Shown here in pieces: positions 28,777 to 36,620 of a stretch of DNA of 64,000 bases. The position numbers and the translations under genes are program-made. Each line of letters begins with the position of its first letter. Position 1 is the first letter of the stretch. Source of the DNA: Helicobacter sp. 11S02629-2 (GTDB lineage: Bacteria; Campylobacterota; Campylobacteria; Campylobacterales; Helicobacteraceae); NCBI RefSeq assembly GCF_002272875.1, contig NZ_MLAN01000004.1, forward strand, positions 1 to 64,000, in the 5' to 3' direction. A model generated the notes under the pieces. That model was not told where the DNA came from, searched no databases, and saw nothing but the letters and a program-made list of their open reading frames with translations.

Positions 28777-30015
28777 ATGGATACTAAAGCCTTAAGCCTA
28801 GAAGACTTTTTTAAAGTAGTAAGCACTTTGCCTAGCTTAAAAAGGACAAAACTTGAGCCACTAGATAACGCACTTAACCAAGTGCTAAGTGAAGATATAT
28901 ATGCACCTTTTGCCCTTCCAAGCTTTACTAACTCTGCTATGGATGGCTACTGCGTGGATGCTAGCTTGTGGCATGATGGGGATACTTTTAAGGTTAAAGC
29001 TGAAATTTACACTGGTATGGATGTAAAAGAAGCTATCAAAGAAAATGAATGCTTTCTTATAACAACAGGCGCTAAGATTCCAGAATCTATAAAAAAACCA
29101 AGCATCATCTTAAAAGAAGACAGCAAGATAGAAGGTGATAAAGTCACTTTTGACCCTCACGCCTTAGAGCACAGCCTAAGATATCAATCACACGTAAGAC
29201 TAAAAGGTGAAAATGTAAAAGAAGGCGCGCTAGTTTTAAAAAAAGGTACAAGATTAGGCTTTGGCGAGCTAGCAGTTTTAGCAGGCTTTGGCTACAAAGA
29301 AGTAAGCATCTATGAAGCCCCACGTATCGCTATCTTTAGTAGTGGTGATGAAGTAGTAGAATCTGATAACAGCCCAAGTAAGCTTGAAGAAGCTAAAGTT
29401 TATGACATCAACTCTCACTCTGTATTTTTATGTCTAAAAACTTATGGTTACAGGGCAAAAAGCAAGGGGCACTTAAAAGATAACCTTGATGAGTATATAA
29501 AGGGTTTAAGTGATGCTTTAAAAGAATCTGATGTAGTTATAACAAGTGCAGGAGCAAGTGTAGGAGGCAAAGACTACACAAAGCAAGCCCTAGAAAAGCT
29601 TGATGCAAAAGTACACTCTACTAAGCTTTTAATAAAGCCGGGTAAGCCTTTTTTGCTTTCAACTATAACTCAAGGTGAAGCCACTAAGTTCATCCTCTCT
29701 CTTCCGGGGAATCCAAACGCAGCCATTATGAATACTATGCTTTTAATTATCCCTATCTTAAAACATATAAATAATACGCATATGTGCTACACAAAAGTCC
29801 TAGCTACTAATAAGCTAGAGTTTAAGGCTAATTCTAAGCTAACCATTAATGTCTTAGGTGTGTATGAAAATGGCGAGTTTAGTATCTATAAAAACGGCGA
29901 GATAAACTCAAGTGATATCTACGCTTGGAGTGCAAATAACGCAATAGCTACGCTTCATTACAAAGAAGTCGTTCAGAAAGATGATAAAATAGAAGTCATA
30001 CTTTATAAAATATAA
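28777..30015 (+). CDS. moeA: Molybdopterin molybdenumtransferase
   Basis: MoeA inserts molybdate into adenylylated molybdopterin. From the ATG at 28777 (GGAGGA 6 nt before) the protein is 412 aa; an earlier ATG-led extension of 19 codons lacks such a site. Family motifs are present: SAMDGYC, LITTGAKIP, VRLKGENVKEGALVL, IFSSGDEVVE, VITSAGASVGGKD, KPGKPFLLS and LPGNPNAA. Together with mobA it supplies the bis-MGD cofactor used by NapA. The universal stress protein gene follows after 13 nt. It sits between glycosyltransferase genes without functional linkage. Confidence 0.94.
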   Translation: MDTKALSLEDFFKVVSTLPSLKRTKLEPLDNALNQVLSEDIYAPFALPSFTNSAMDGYCVDASLWHDGDTFKVKAEIYTGMDVKEAIKENECFLITTGAKIPESIKKPSIILKEDSKIEGDKVTFDPHALEHSLRYQSHVRLKGENVKEGALVLKKGTRLGFGELAVLAGFGYKEVSIYEAPRIAIFSSGDEVVESDNSPSKLEEAKVYDINSHSVFLCLKTYGYRAKSKGHLKDNLDEYIKGLSDALKESDVVITSAGASVGGKDYTKQALEKLDAKVHSTKLLIKPGKPFLLSTITQGEATKFILSLPGNPNAAIMNTMLLIIPILKHINNTHMCYTKVLATNKLEFKANSKLTINVLGVYENGEFSIYKNGEINSSDIYAWSANNAIATLHYKEVVQKDDKIEVILYKI

Positions 30016-30028
30016 AAGGAGGATAGTC

Positions 30029-30445
30029 ATGGTAAAGATTCTATTTGGTGTGAGTGACACAGAGGAATGTAAAAAGGCCATACCTGCTATCATAAAAATA
30101 TTTGGTCACAGAGATGATGTAGTCATCCACCTAATACACGTCGTGGCAAACACTGTCGTCTTTGCAGAAAGTGGGATAGTTGACTATTCAGCCCTAGAAG
30201 AGCCTCAAGAAGAAGAAAGCAATGAAGTCTTAAACTACTTTGCAGACACTTTCACAAAAGAAGGTATACACTGCAAAAGATACCTAAGGCATGGCGACCC
30301 AATAGACATAGTCTTAGAAGAATCTCATAGACACGACTTACTAGTCATAGGAGACTCTGAACACTCTTTCTTACATAAAGTCTTTAGCTCTCACGGTAGC
30401 AGTTTCATACACAACTCTCCAATACCAGTGCTTATCGCTAAGTAG
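30029..30445 (+). CDS. Universal stress protein (UspA family)
   Basis: A small cytoplasmic UspA-domain protein of 138 aa. It begins VKILFGVSDTEECKKAI and ends with VIGDSEHSFLHKVFSSHGSSFIHNSPIPVLI, a variant of the ATP-binding G-2x-G-9x-G(S/T) segment. Roles of such proteins in stress survival are known broadly, but no target can be predicted here. It follows moeA by 13 nt with a good ribosome site (AAAGGAGG) and ends in a clear terminator. Confidence 0.88.
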   Translation: MVKILFGVSDTEECKKAIPAIIKIFGHRDDVVIHLIHVVANTVVFAESGIVDYSALEEPQEEESNEVLNYFADTFTKEGIHCKRYLRHGDPIDIVLEESHRHDLLVIGDSEHSFLHKVFSSHGSSFIHNSPIPVLIAK

Positions 30446-30465
30446 TTTTAATCACACAACACACA

Positions 30466-30488
30466 AAGCCTAGATAATCTAGGCTTTT
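30466..30488 (+). terminator. Rho-independent terminator after the universal stress protein gene
   Basis: AAGCCTAGAT and ATCTAGGCTT form a 10-bp inverted repeat around one base (effectively a 7-bp stem with a 7-nt loop), followed by TTTT. It lies 20 nt beyond the stop codon. Confidence 0.8.
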
Positions 30489-30591
30489 ATTAGATTCTAC
30501 AAATAACTTCAAAAAACAAATATAATCAAAATAGTGTTTTGCCAAATCTTGATTTGCTTTTAATAGCCCGCCATCTAAGCATAAAGGCTGC

Positions 30592-31674
30592 TTAGCGTTT
30601 TTGTATCTTGTGTATCTTTTGGGCTAGTTTGTAGCGCGCTTCCCTTCTTTTAGTCCTATTCACAATAAAAAAAGTACCATACTTTGCTAGCCTTGGTATG
30701 CCTAGGTAGCCACCATTAACATCGCGTCCAAAGTTTTTATCTTTATGATAGATATCTCCTTCTTCTATAGCGTGGGCTAAAAACTGTGAGAGTTTTTCTA
30801 TATTAAAGTTTTCACAAAACTCATCATTATTCAGTGGATTTGCACGTAGCATCTTTAAGTAAAGGGCATCATCACTATCAAGCTTTTTTATATACTCTAA
30901 AGCAGATTCTAAGTTAGCAAAGTCATTTAGGTTAATAAAGCTTTCTTTATTAAAGTCTAAGTTTACATCGCTTGCTCCCCAGTAGATTGGCACACTGCCT
31001 GCTAAAAATGCATCCATAATCTTTTCAGTCACATAGCCTTTATGAGAAGAGTTTTCTATAGCAAGGGAGAACTTATAACCACTTTGAAAAGCTATCTTGT
31101 CCTTAACTGGCCCACCTATATTATTAGCAGCACGCCCACCGCTGTCTACTTGTTTATACTTACTAAAGCTATGCAAAGTATCCATACGCATAGATTCTAT
31201 ATTAAAGTCATTAGAGTAGATGATGTTGCAAAACTTACGATCTAACATAGCCCTATCATCACGCAAACGCAAGCTTTTATATTCATCTTTTTGAAGATCA
31301 AAAAACCCCTTCCAGATATAGTGAGGCACTCTTAAGTGTCTATCCATATAGCTTAGGCGTTCAAAGCTTAAGGCGTAGTCATAGGCGTTAAAGTTAGGGC
31401 AGATATTTTCCCCTATATAAATGATACGTTTGCACTTATATTCTAGTGCACTAGAGCCAAAGACTGAGCAAAAGACTACTTCGGGATTTTTACTATCATG
31501 TACTAGGTCGTAGTTATAGCTTAGGGCATTATGTAGTAGGTTAAAGTCTTCTTTAAAGTCATCCCAAAAGTCTATAAACATAACTCTAAGCTTTTTTTTA
31601 CTTTTGCTTTTTAGGCTAGTATCTCTTTTATCTCTAAGTCCTAGTTTAATTTGAAATATCTCATAAAAGTTCAC
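30592..31674 (-). CDS. GT10 family alpha-1,3-fucosyltransferase
   Basis: A fucosyltransferase like the Helicobacter enzymes that make Lewis antigens from GDP-fucose. The 360-residue protein contains the GT10 core FSLAIENSSHKGYVTEKIMD followed by AFLAGSVPIYWGA (about residues 203-235). The C-terminus is basic and amphipathic (TKRREARYKLAQKIHKIQ), a feature that anchors H. pylori FutA at the membrane; the heptad repeats of FutA are absent. Translation starts at GTG with AAGGAAG upstream. It lies close to the GT9 and GT9-GT6 genes, so the three may build one surface glycan. No homopolymer tract is present. Confidence 0.92.
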   Translation of the reverse strand: MNFYEIFQIKLGLRDKRDTSLKSKSKKKLRVMFIDFWDDFKEDFNLLHNALSYNYDLVHDSKNPEVVFCSVFGSSALEYKCKRIIYIGENICPNFNAYDYALSFERLSYMDRHLRVPHYIWKGFFDLQKDEYKSLRLRDDRAMLDRKFCNIIYSNDFNIESMRMDTLHSFSKYKQVDSGGRAANNIGGPVKDKIAFQSGYKFSLAIENSSHKGYVTEKIMDAFLAGSVPIYWGASDVNLDFNKESFINLNDFANLESALEYIKKLDSDDALYLKMLRANPLNNDEFCENFNIEKLSQFLAHAIEEGDIYHKDKNFGRDVNGGYLGIPRLAKYGTFFIVNRTKRREARYKLAQKIHKIQKR

Positions 31675-31812
31675 AGTCTTCCTTTTCTAACTTGGCTTAG
31701 TGTAGTTTAAAAATCTTAAGCCATTTATACTGGCGTAATTATATCTACTTCATTTTGTGTGCTAAAACTTAGATACAAAAGGCTTTAACGCACGCTACAT
31801 AAATGAAAGTAA

Positions 31813-31833
31813 AACATAAAGTAACTTTATGTT
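31813..31833. promoter_or_regulatory. Perfect 10-bp palindrome upstream of tcuC
   Basis: AACATAAAGT and ACTTTATGTT flank one base. The symmetry suggests a dimeric regulator site or a weak hairpin about 205 bp before tcuC. No regulator gene lies in the window to assign it to. Confidence 0.4.
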
Positions 31834-31960
31834 ACATATATAAGCATATTTATCAGACCATGCTTTAAATCCATACCTATGCTGTTTAGAACTGATGCTT
31901 TTACCTCTTTTTACTCAAAAAAGTATCTTAAAGTAACACTAATAACAAATATTTTATATT

Positions 31961-31977
31961 TTCCATACTATATGGAA
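31961..31977. promoter_or_regulatory. Operator-like palindrome at the tcuC promoter
   Basis: TTCCATA-CTA-TATGGAA, a perfect 7-bp palindrome with a 3-bp centre, lies about 24 bp before the -10-like TATTAT at 32001-32006. A protein bound there would cover the -35 region, so it is a candidate repressor or activator site for the tcu operon. Confidence 0.5.
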
Positions 31978-32037
31978 CAAAAAACTTAAAAACCATCTTG
32001 TATTATATTTACATAACCCAAAACAACAGAGGCGATA

Positions 32038-33354
32038 ATGGAACAAAAGTTACAAGAAGAACCACCCAGTCGTTCTAAACTAAAAGAGGCAGGTAAGATT
32101 TTTAAAGTTTCAAGTGGAAACTTTATGGAGATGTATGACTTTGCAGTCTATGGCTTTTATGCAGCTTTCATAGCCCAGACTTTTTTCCCTTCTCATAGTG
32201 ATGCTATAGCTATACTTAAAAGCTTTGTGGCTTATGGTGTTGGCTTTTTGATGCGTCCTTTAGGAGCTATATTCCTAGGGGCTTTTATGGATAAGTATGG
32301 TAGAAAAAAAGGTCTTTTGCTAACCCTTAGCATCATGGCATTAGGCACCCTTTCAATCGCCATAACCCCAAGCTATGAACACATAGGCATTTTAGCACCT
32401 ATCATAGTAGTCATAGGACGCTTGTTGCAGGGCTTTTCTGCTGGGGCTGAGATAGGTGGGGCTAGTGTCTATCTATCAGAAGCAGCCCCTAAAGGACTTA
32501 AAGGCTTTTATGTAAGCTGGCAAAGTGGTAGTCAGCAAGTAGCTACCATCTTTGCAGGGCTTATAGGGCTTTTACTTTTCTACTTACTGGGAGATAAGCT
32601 TACTAGTCAGTGGGGCTGGAGGATACCTTTTTTCATCGGCTTTTTAACAGTCCCTTTTATACTTTACATACGTAAGTCACTTGAAGAGACTTCTACATTT
32701 AAAGCAATGGAGCATAAAACGCCTAAAACTTTAGGGGCTATGTTAGTAAACTTAGCTTTAAACTGGAGGATTATCATCCTAGCTATCATGTTTGTGATGA
32801 TGACTACAGTTACTTTTTACTTTATCACAGCTTATACACCTCGCTTTGCTACAAGTGCTTTAGGACTTAGCAAGCTTGATGCTTTTACGCTTACTGCCAT
32901 CATTGGCGTAAGCAATTTTATCTGGCTGCCAATTTCAGGCTATGTGAGTGATAAGATAGGAAGAAAGCCTATAGTCTTAGTTATGACTTTTTTAGGGCTT
33001 ATAACAGCTTATCCAGCCCTTCATTTTTTAACAAGTGGACATATTAGCTTTGGCAAAGTTATAGCAGTAGAGCTTTGGTTAAGCTTCATATTTGGTGCAT
33101 ATAATGGCGCCATGGTAGTAGCTTTATCAGAGTTTGTGCCAAAAGAGATTAAAGCCTTAGGCTTTAGCTTTGCTTACTCTATAGCAGTTGCTATATTTGG
33201 AGGCTTTACTCCTGTAGTAAGTGAACTTTTAATAGATTCAACCAAAGATCCAGTAAGTCCTGCTTACTGGCTTACTTTTGCAGCATTATGTTCTTTTATA
33301 GCAGCCATTATAGTTTTTAGAAAAGGAGGGATTTATGACAAGGCAAGTAGATAG
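32038..33354 (+). CDS. tcuC: Tricarballylate/citrate-type proton symporter (MFS)
   Basis: A major facilitator of the metabolite:H+ symporter subgroup, 438 aa with about 12 membrane helices. MHS-type markers are present: FKVSSGNFMEMYDFAVYGFY at the start, MDKYGRKKGLL in the loop between helices 2 and 3, GFSAGAEIGGASVYL, and SDKIGRKP in the second half. Next to tcuA and tcuB, the tricarballylate carrier TcuC is the natural assignment, though citrate carriers of the same group look alike. tcuA overlaps its 3' end by 20 nt. It takes the substrate into the cytoplasm for oxidation. Confidence 0.85.
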   Translation: MEQKLQEEPPSRSKLKEAGKIFKVSSGNFMEMYDFAVYGFYAAFIAQTFFPSHSDAIAILKSFVAYGVGFLMRPLGAIFLGAFMDKYGRKKGLLLTLSIMALGTLSIAITPSYEHIGILAPIIVVIGRLLQGFSAGAEIGGASVYLSEAAPKGLKGFYVSWQSGSQQVATIFAGLIGLLLFYLLGDKLTSQWGWRIPFFIGFLTVPFILYIRKSLEETSTFKAMEHKTPKTLGAMLVNLALNWRIIILAIMFVMMTTVTFYFITAYTPRFATSALGLSKLDAFTLTAIIGVSNFIWLPISGYVSDKIGRKPIVLVMTFLGLITAYPALHFLTSGHISFGKVIAVELWLSFIFGAYNGAMVVALSEFVPKEIKALGFSFAYSIAVAIFGGFTPVVSELLIDSTKDPVSPAYWLTFAALCSFIAAIIVFRKGGIYDKASR

Positions 33355-34786
33355 TATGGAAGAAGTAGATTGTGATGTTTTAATAGTAGGTGGGGGTAAT
33401 GCCGCCTTAAGTGCTGCTATTAGTGCTAGGGAAAATGGTGCTGATGTCATAGTACTAGAAAGCTCCCCAAAAGCATGGCGTGGAGGTAACTCACAGCATA
33501 CTAGGAACTTACGCTCCATGCACTATGGTCCAACAGATGTTTTAACTGATACTTATAGTGAAGATGAGTTTTTTGAAGATATCTATAAAGTGACAAAAGG
33601 ACAGACTAATGAGGACTATGCACGTTTTGTTATAAGAAATACACCAGAAGCAGTCAAGTGGGCTAAAAGCCATGGTGTACGTTTTCAAAGCTCTTTTAGT
33701 GGTACTTTGCAGCTTGGCAGGACTAATGCTTTCTTTTTAGGAGGAGGTAAGTCACTACTTAACTCTTACTATAAAGAAGCTAAAAAGATGGGTATAAAGA
33801 TACTTTATGATCACGAGGCTATAAACTTAACTATAAAAGATTCTAAGATCAAAAGCTTAGAGGTAAGAGATACTCTTAATGATAGAATCTTAGTCTTTAA
33901 GCCAAAGGCTTGTGTTATAGCAAGTGGAGGCTTTGAATCTAATCTTAACAAGCTTCGTGAGGCTTGGGGCGATGCTGCTAAAAACTTTTTAGTTAGAGGG
34001 ACTAAGTTTAACCAAGGCAAGATGCTTTTTGCACTTAAAGATGCAGGGGCTAAGATCATAGGAGATCCAACCCAAGGTCACATGGTAGCAATAGATGCTA
34101 GGGCGCCTAAATATGATGGCGGCATAGCATCTAGGGTTGATTGCGTAAGTCTTGGAATCGTCGTAAATAAAGATGCTAAAAGATTTTATGATGAAGGTGA
34201 AGACTTTTGGCCTAAACGCTATGCTTTATGGGGGCGACTAGTAGCAACCCAACCAGACCAGATAGGCTACTCTATCACTGATGTAAAGGTCTTAAAGCTT
34301 TATATGCCACCACTTTTTGAGCCTATAGTTGCAGATTCTTTAGATGAGTTAGCAGAAAAAATTGGGCTTGATAAAGATGCTTTAAAAGCAACAGTAGATG
34401 AGTTTAACGCCCATGTCATAAAAGGTAGCTTTAATCACACAGTGCTTGATGACTGCCATACAGAAGGGCTAGAGGTTGAAAAAACTCACTGGGCACAGAC
34501 TATAGATAAACCTCCATTTTACTGCTATCCACTCCGCCCGGGCATAACTTTTACCTATCTTGGAGTAAAAGTCACAAAGGATGCAAATGTAGTTATGGAA
34601 GATGGAAGCATCTGCTCTAACCTTTTTGCAGCAGGAGAAGTTATGGCGGGTAATATCTTAACTCAAGGCTACTGTGCTGGCTTTGGTATGAGTATAGGCT
34701 CTGTATTTGGACGTATAGCAGGACGCGAGGCTGCTAAATCAAGAAAGGTTATTAAAGATAAAGAATTAGTTGGGGATGCAAAATGA
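33335..34786 (+). CDS. tcuA: FAD-dependent tricarballylate dehydrogenase
   Basis: TcuA oxidises tricarballylate to cis-aconitate, which enters the citric acid cycle. The 483-residue flavoprotein has an FAD-binding start (CDVLIVGGGNAALSAAISA), RGGNSQHTRNLR, VIASGGFESN and a C-terminal GEVMAGNILTQGYCAGFGMSIG, placing it in the fumarate reductase/succinate dehydrogenase flavoprotein superfamily. The ATG at 33335 lies within tcuC and has a strong ribosome site (AAAAGGAGGG); a later ATG at 33356 does not. tcuB overlaps its stop by 4 nt. The C-A-B gene order differs from Salmonella tcuABC. Confidence 0.9.
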   Translation: MTRQVDSMEEVDCDVLIVGGGNAALSAAISARENGADVIVLESSPKAWRGGNSQHTRNLRSMHYGPTDVLTDTYSEDEFFEDIYKVTKGQTNEDYARFVIRNTPEAVKWAKSHGVRFQSSFSGTLQLGRTNAFFLGGGKSLLNSYYKEAKKMGIKILYDHEAINLTIKDSKIKSLEVRDTLNDRILVFKPKACVIASGGFESNLNKLREAWGDAAKNFLVRGTKFNQGKMLFALKDAGAKIIGDPTQGHMVAIDARAPKYDGGIASRVDCVSLGIVVNKDAKRFYDEGEDFWPKRYALWGRLVATQPDQIGYSITDVKVLKLYMPPLFEPIVADSLDELAEKIGLDKDALKATVDEFNAHVIKGSFNHTVLDDCHTEGLEVEKTHWAQTIDKPPFYCYPLRPGITFTYLGVKVTKDANVVMEDGSICSNLFAAGEVMAGNILTQGYCAGFGMSIGSVFGRIAGREAAKSRKVIKDKELVGDAK

Positions 34787-35862
34787 GTGAGAATAAAGAG
34801 TTATATAGTAAAGCTATAAGGCTAAGTCAGATTTGTAATGCGTGTAGATACTGTGAAGGATTTTGTGCAGTTTTTCCAGCGATGGAAAAAAGACGTGAGT
34901 TTGATATAAAAGATATGGACTATCTTGCAAACTTATGCCATCAGTGCGGAGAGTGCTTGTATGCTTGTCAGTACGCCCCACCACATGAGTTTGATATAGT
35001 AGTATCACGCGACTTTTCTAGCGTTAGAAAAGAAAGCTATAAAAAGTTTGCTACGCCTAACTTTTTAAGCCTAGCCTTTCAAAAAGCAGGACTTCTTACA
35101 ACTATACTTTTACTTATCATCATAGCTATATTTTTAGCTGTGGCTAGTGGGAGTTTTAGCAAGGATGTAGGTGGTAACTTTTATGAGATCACAAGCTATG
35201 TGACTATGGTTAGTGTTTTTAGCATCTTTGCAGTTATAGCTATCATCATGATAGTTATAAGTTGTGTTAAGTTTGCAAGACATATAGGCTTTAGTGGTGT
35301 TAGTTTTATAGACTGGATGAATGCTTTAAAAGATGCCCTTACTTTAAAAAATCTAGGTGGGCATAAGTCTGAAGGCTGTACTTTTCCAAATGGGGAGAAT
35401 AGATCAAATATCCGTCGCTACTTCCATCACTGTGTATTTTATGGCTTTGTGCTTTGTTTTATAGCTACGGTCATAGCAGCGATATATGATCACTTTTTAA
35501 ACTATCACGCACCTTATCCCTTCCTCTCTGCGCCAAAGCTTTTTGGAACCATAGGCGGTGTGCTTTTAGTTATAGGCTGTATAGGACTTTTTAGCATCAA
35601 GCTAAAAGCAGACCCTGAGTTAGTTGACGCAAAAAGCTTAAATATAGACTATGCTTTAATTTTCATGCTATTTTTAGCGGCTTTAAGTGGCTTACTACTA
35701 ATGCTACTTAGAGAAACTTCTGTGCTTCCTTATATACTAGTCTTGCACTTAAGTACTATCTTAAGCTTTTTTATAATCGCTCCTTACTCAAAGATGATGC
35801 ATCTTTTTTACCGTTTTCTTGCTCTTGTAAAAAACGCTAAAGAGTGCAGACTAGAGAAGTAA
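34783..35862 (+). CDS. tcuB: Tricarballylate utilization protein B, iron-sulfur membrane protein
   Basis: TcuB reoxidises the TcuA flavin and passes electrons to the respiratory chain. The 359-residue protein starts with two 4Fe-4S motifs (Cys18, 21, 24, 28 and Cys52, 55, 58, 62), then about six membrane helices from residue 100 onward with His residues suited to haem b. The 4-nt ATGA overlap with tcuA indicates coupled translation. The operon suggests growth on tricarballylate or another C6 tricarboxylate, and in an organism of mucosal habitat this could come from gut microbial metabolism. Confidence 0.9.
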   Translation: MSENKELYSKAIRLSQICNACRYCEGFCAVFPAMEKRREFDIKDMDYLANLCHQCGECLYACQYAPPHEFDIVVSRDFSSVRKESYKKFATPNFLSLAFQKAGLLTTILLLIIIAIFLAVASGSFSKDVGGNFYEITSYVTMVSVFSIFAVIAIIMIVISCVKFARHIGFSGVSFIDWMNALKDALTLKNLGGHKSEGCTFPNGENRSNIRRYFHHCVFYGFVLCFIATVIAAIYDHFLNYHAPYPFLSAPKLFGTIGGVLLVIGCIGLFSIKLKADPELVDAKSLNIDYALIFMLFLAALSGLLLMLLRETSVLPYILVLHLSTILSFFIIAPYSKMMHLFYRFLALVKNAKECRLEK

Positions 35863-36166
35863 AAGCTTAATCTATCAATAAAGGCCGAGTGTATATCTTT
35901 ATATTTAAGAAGATAAAAAAAGAAGCTATCTTTTATATCATTTGCAAGACTACTTTAGCAGTCATGGCAATTAGATATTTCTTCCATTTATTAAAGAAGG
36001 ATTCTTTAGCCCTTCCTCTCTTATAGAAGGGCTTGGGGAAAAAGGGCTAAGGGGTAAATAAGAAATAGCACGACTACATCTATATATTTGTCTTGGTGCT
36101 ATTAGGCACTTAGTGTCGATTAAAAACTCATAAAAAGAATCCATAAAAAGTAAAAAATTGATTTAT
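35863..36166. other. Gene-free stretch after tcuB with competing hairpins
   Basis: No gene seen. AGCCCTTC (36008-36015) can pair with GAAGGGCT (36026-36033). TTAGCCCTT (36007-36015) can instead pair with AAGGGCTAA (36042-36050). This may be the tcu terminator region, although no long T run follows. Confidence 0.45.
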
Positions 36167-36172
36167 TATAAT
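36167..36172 (+). promoter_or_regulatory. -10 element for the small-peptide gene
   Basis: A perfect TATAAT within an AT-rich stretch (ATTTATTATAATTG), placing a transcription start near 36179, about 72 nt upstream of the 22-codon frame. Confidence 0.6.
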
Positions 36173-36187
36173 TGAAGTAGAGGTTGC

Positions 36188-36212
36188 CCTAAGAGGGTTG
36201 CAGCCTCTTAGG
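36188..36212 (+). ncRNA. 5' leader stem-loop before the small-peptide gene
   Basis: CCTAAGAGG and CCTCTTAGG form a perfect 9-bp stem with a 7-nt loop in the predicted leader, ending 22 nt before the ribosome site. A structured leader is a common way to keep type I toxin mRNAs silent. Confidence 0.6.
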
Positions 36213-36250
36213 TGTATATCTCGTTCCAAAAAGGAAGGAGGTGATGCCTA

Positions 36251-36319
36251 ATGAAAAAGATTCTCAAAATCTTAGTTTTCATTATACTAGTTATTTTATT
36301 AAGCTTAGCACTAAATTAA
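36251..36319 (+). CDS. 22-aa hydrophobic peptide, type I toxin-like
   Basis: The frame encodes MKKILKILVFIILVILLSLA plus LN: a basic start, one uninterrupted membrane helix and nothing else. It has the strongest ribosome site in the region (AAGGAGGTGAT, 9 nt spacing), its own TATAAT promoter, a leader hairpin and a large hairpin just after the stop. This matches the design of type I toxins such as Ibs of E. coli, though I see no specific homology. A possible antisense promoter faces it downstream. Another ATG-led frame starts at 36244 but encodes a polar peptide and has poor spacing. It is too short to recognise by similarity, so the toxin role is inferred. Confidence 0.6.
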   Translation: MKKILKILVFIILVILLSLALN

Positions 36320-36330
36320 ACTAAGAAAAA

Positions 36331-36389
36331 AACTAAAAACTAGAAAAGGCGCTTCTCAAAAAGCCTTTTAGCAAGTCTAGTTTTTAGTT
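36331..36389. terminator. Large nested hairpin, terminator-like in both directions
   Basis: A perfect 14-bp outer stem (AACTAAAAACTAGA / TCTAGTTTTTAGTT) encloses an inner stem AAAGGC/GCCTTT. T runs follow on both strands (CTTTTT on plus; TTTTTTT on minus). It would end the small-peptide transcript and any RNA coming from the opposite side. Confidence 0.75.
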
Positions 36390-36461
36390 AGTCTTTTTCA
36401 AAGAAACTTGCGCTATCGCTTGTTTTTTCACCCTCTTGAAGTTGCTTGCTTATTCTTACTT

Positions 36462-36467
36462 ACTATA
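36462..36467 (-). promoter_or_regulatory. Possible antisense-RNA promoter facing the small-peptide gene
   Basis: On the minus strand TATAGT could be a -10 element. RNA from about 36455 would run into the bidirectional hairpin, giving roughly 130 nt, partly complementary to the 3' end of the peptide mRNA. The remaining bases to 36620 show no gene. Confidence 0.3.
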
Positions 36468-36620
36468 ACTTAATCACTAAACATGCTTTTTAAAAAGCTA
36501 AGTCTTTCTTAATCTCTATCTCCATCTAACTCCACAAACCACCAACCTAAACTTATTAAGCCTTCTCTTTTGTTCTTTTGTTTTTTAAAGATTTGATTGC
36601 TTTATTACATTACATACTAG

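Larger units (their letters stand above)
31675..32037. other. Divergent regulatory gap between the fucosyltransferase and tcu genes
   Basis: The 363-bp gap holds no gene. It contains two operator-like palindromes and a probable promoter for tcuC, with an extended -10-like TTGTATTAT at 31998-32006. Confidence 0.55.

Noticed and set aside
36008-36050. Riboswitch-like competing hairpins after tcuB
   Set aside because: The pairing options are real but no conserved riboswitch pattern is recognisable and no gene follows directly on that strand apart from the small peptide with its own promoter.
36244-36324. Alternative 26-codon frame starting at the first ATG after the strong ribosome site
   Set aside because: Spacing of about 2 nt from the ribosome site is too short and the peptide is polar without features; the frame from 36251 fits much better.
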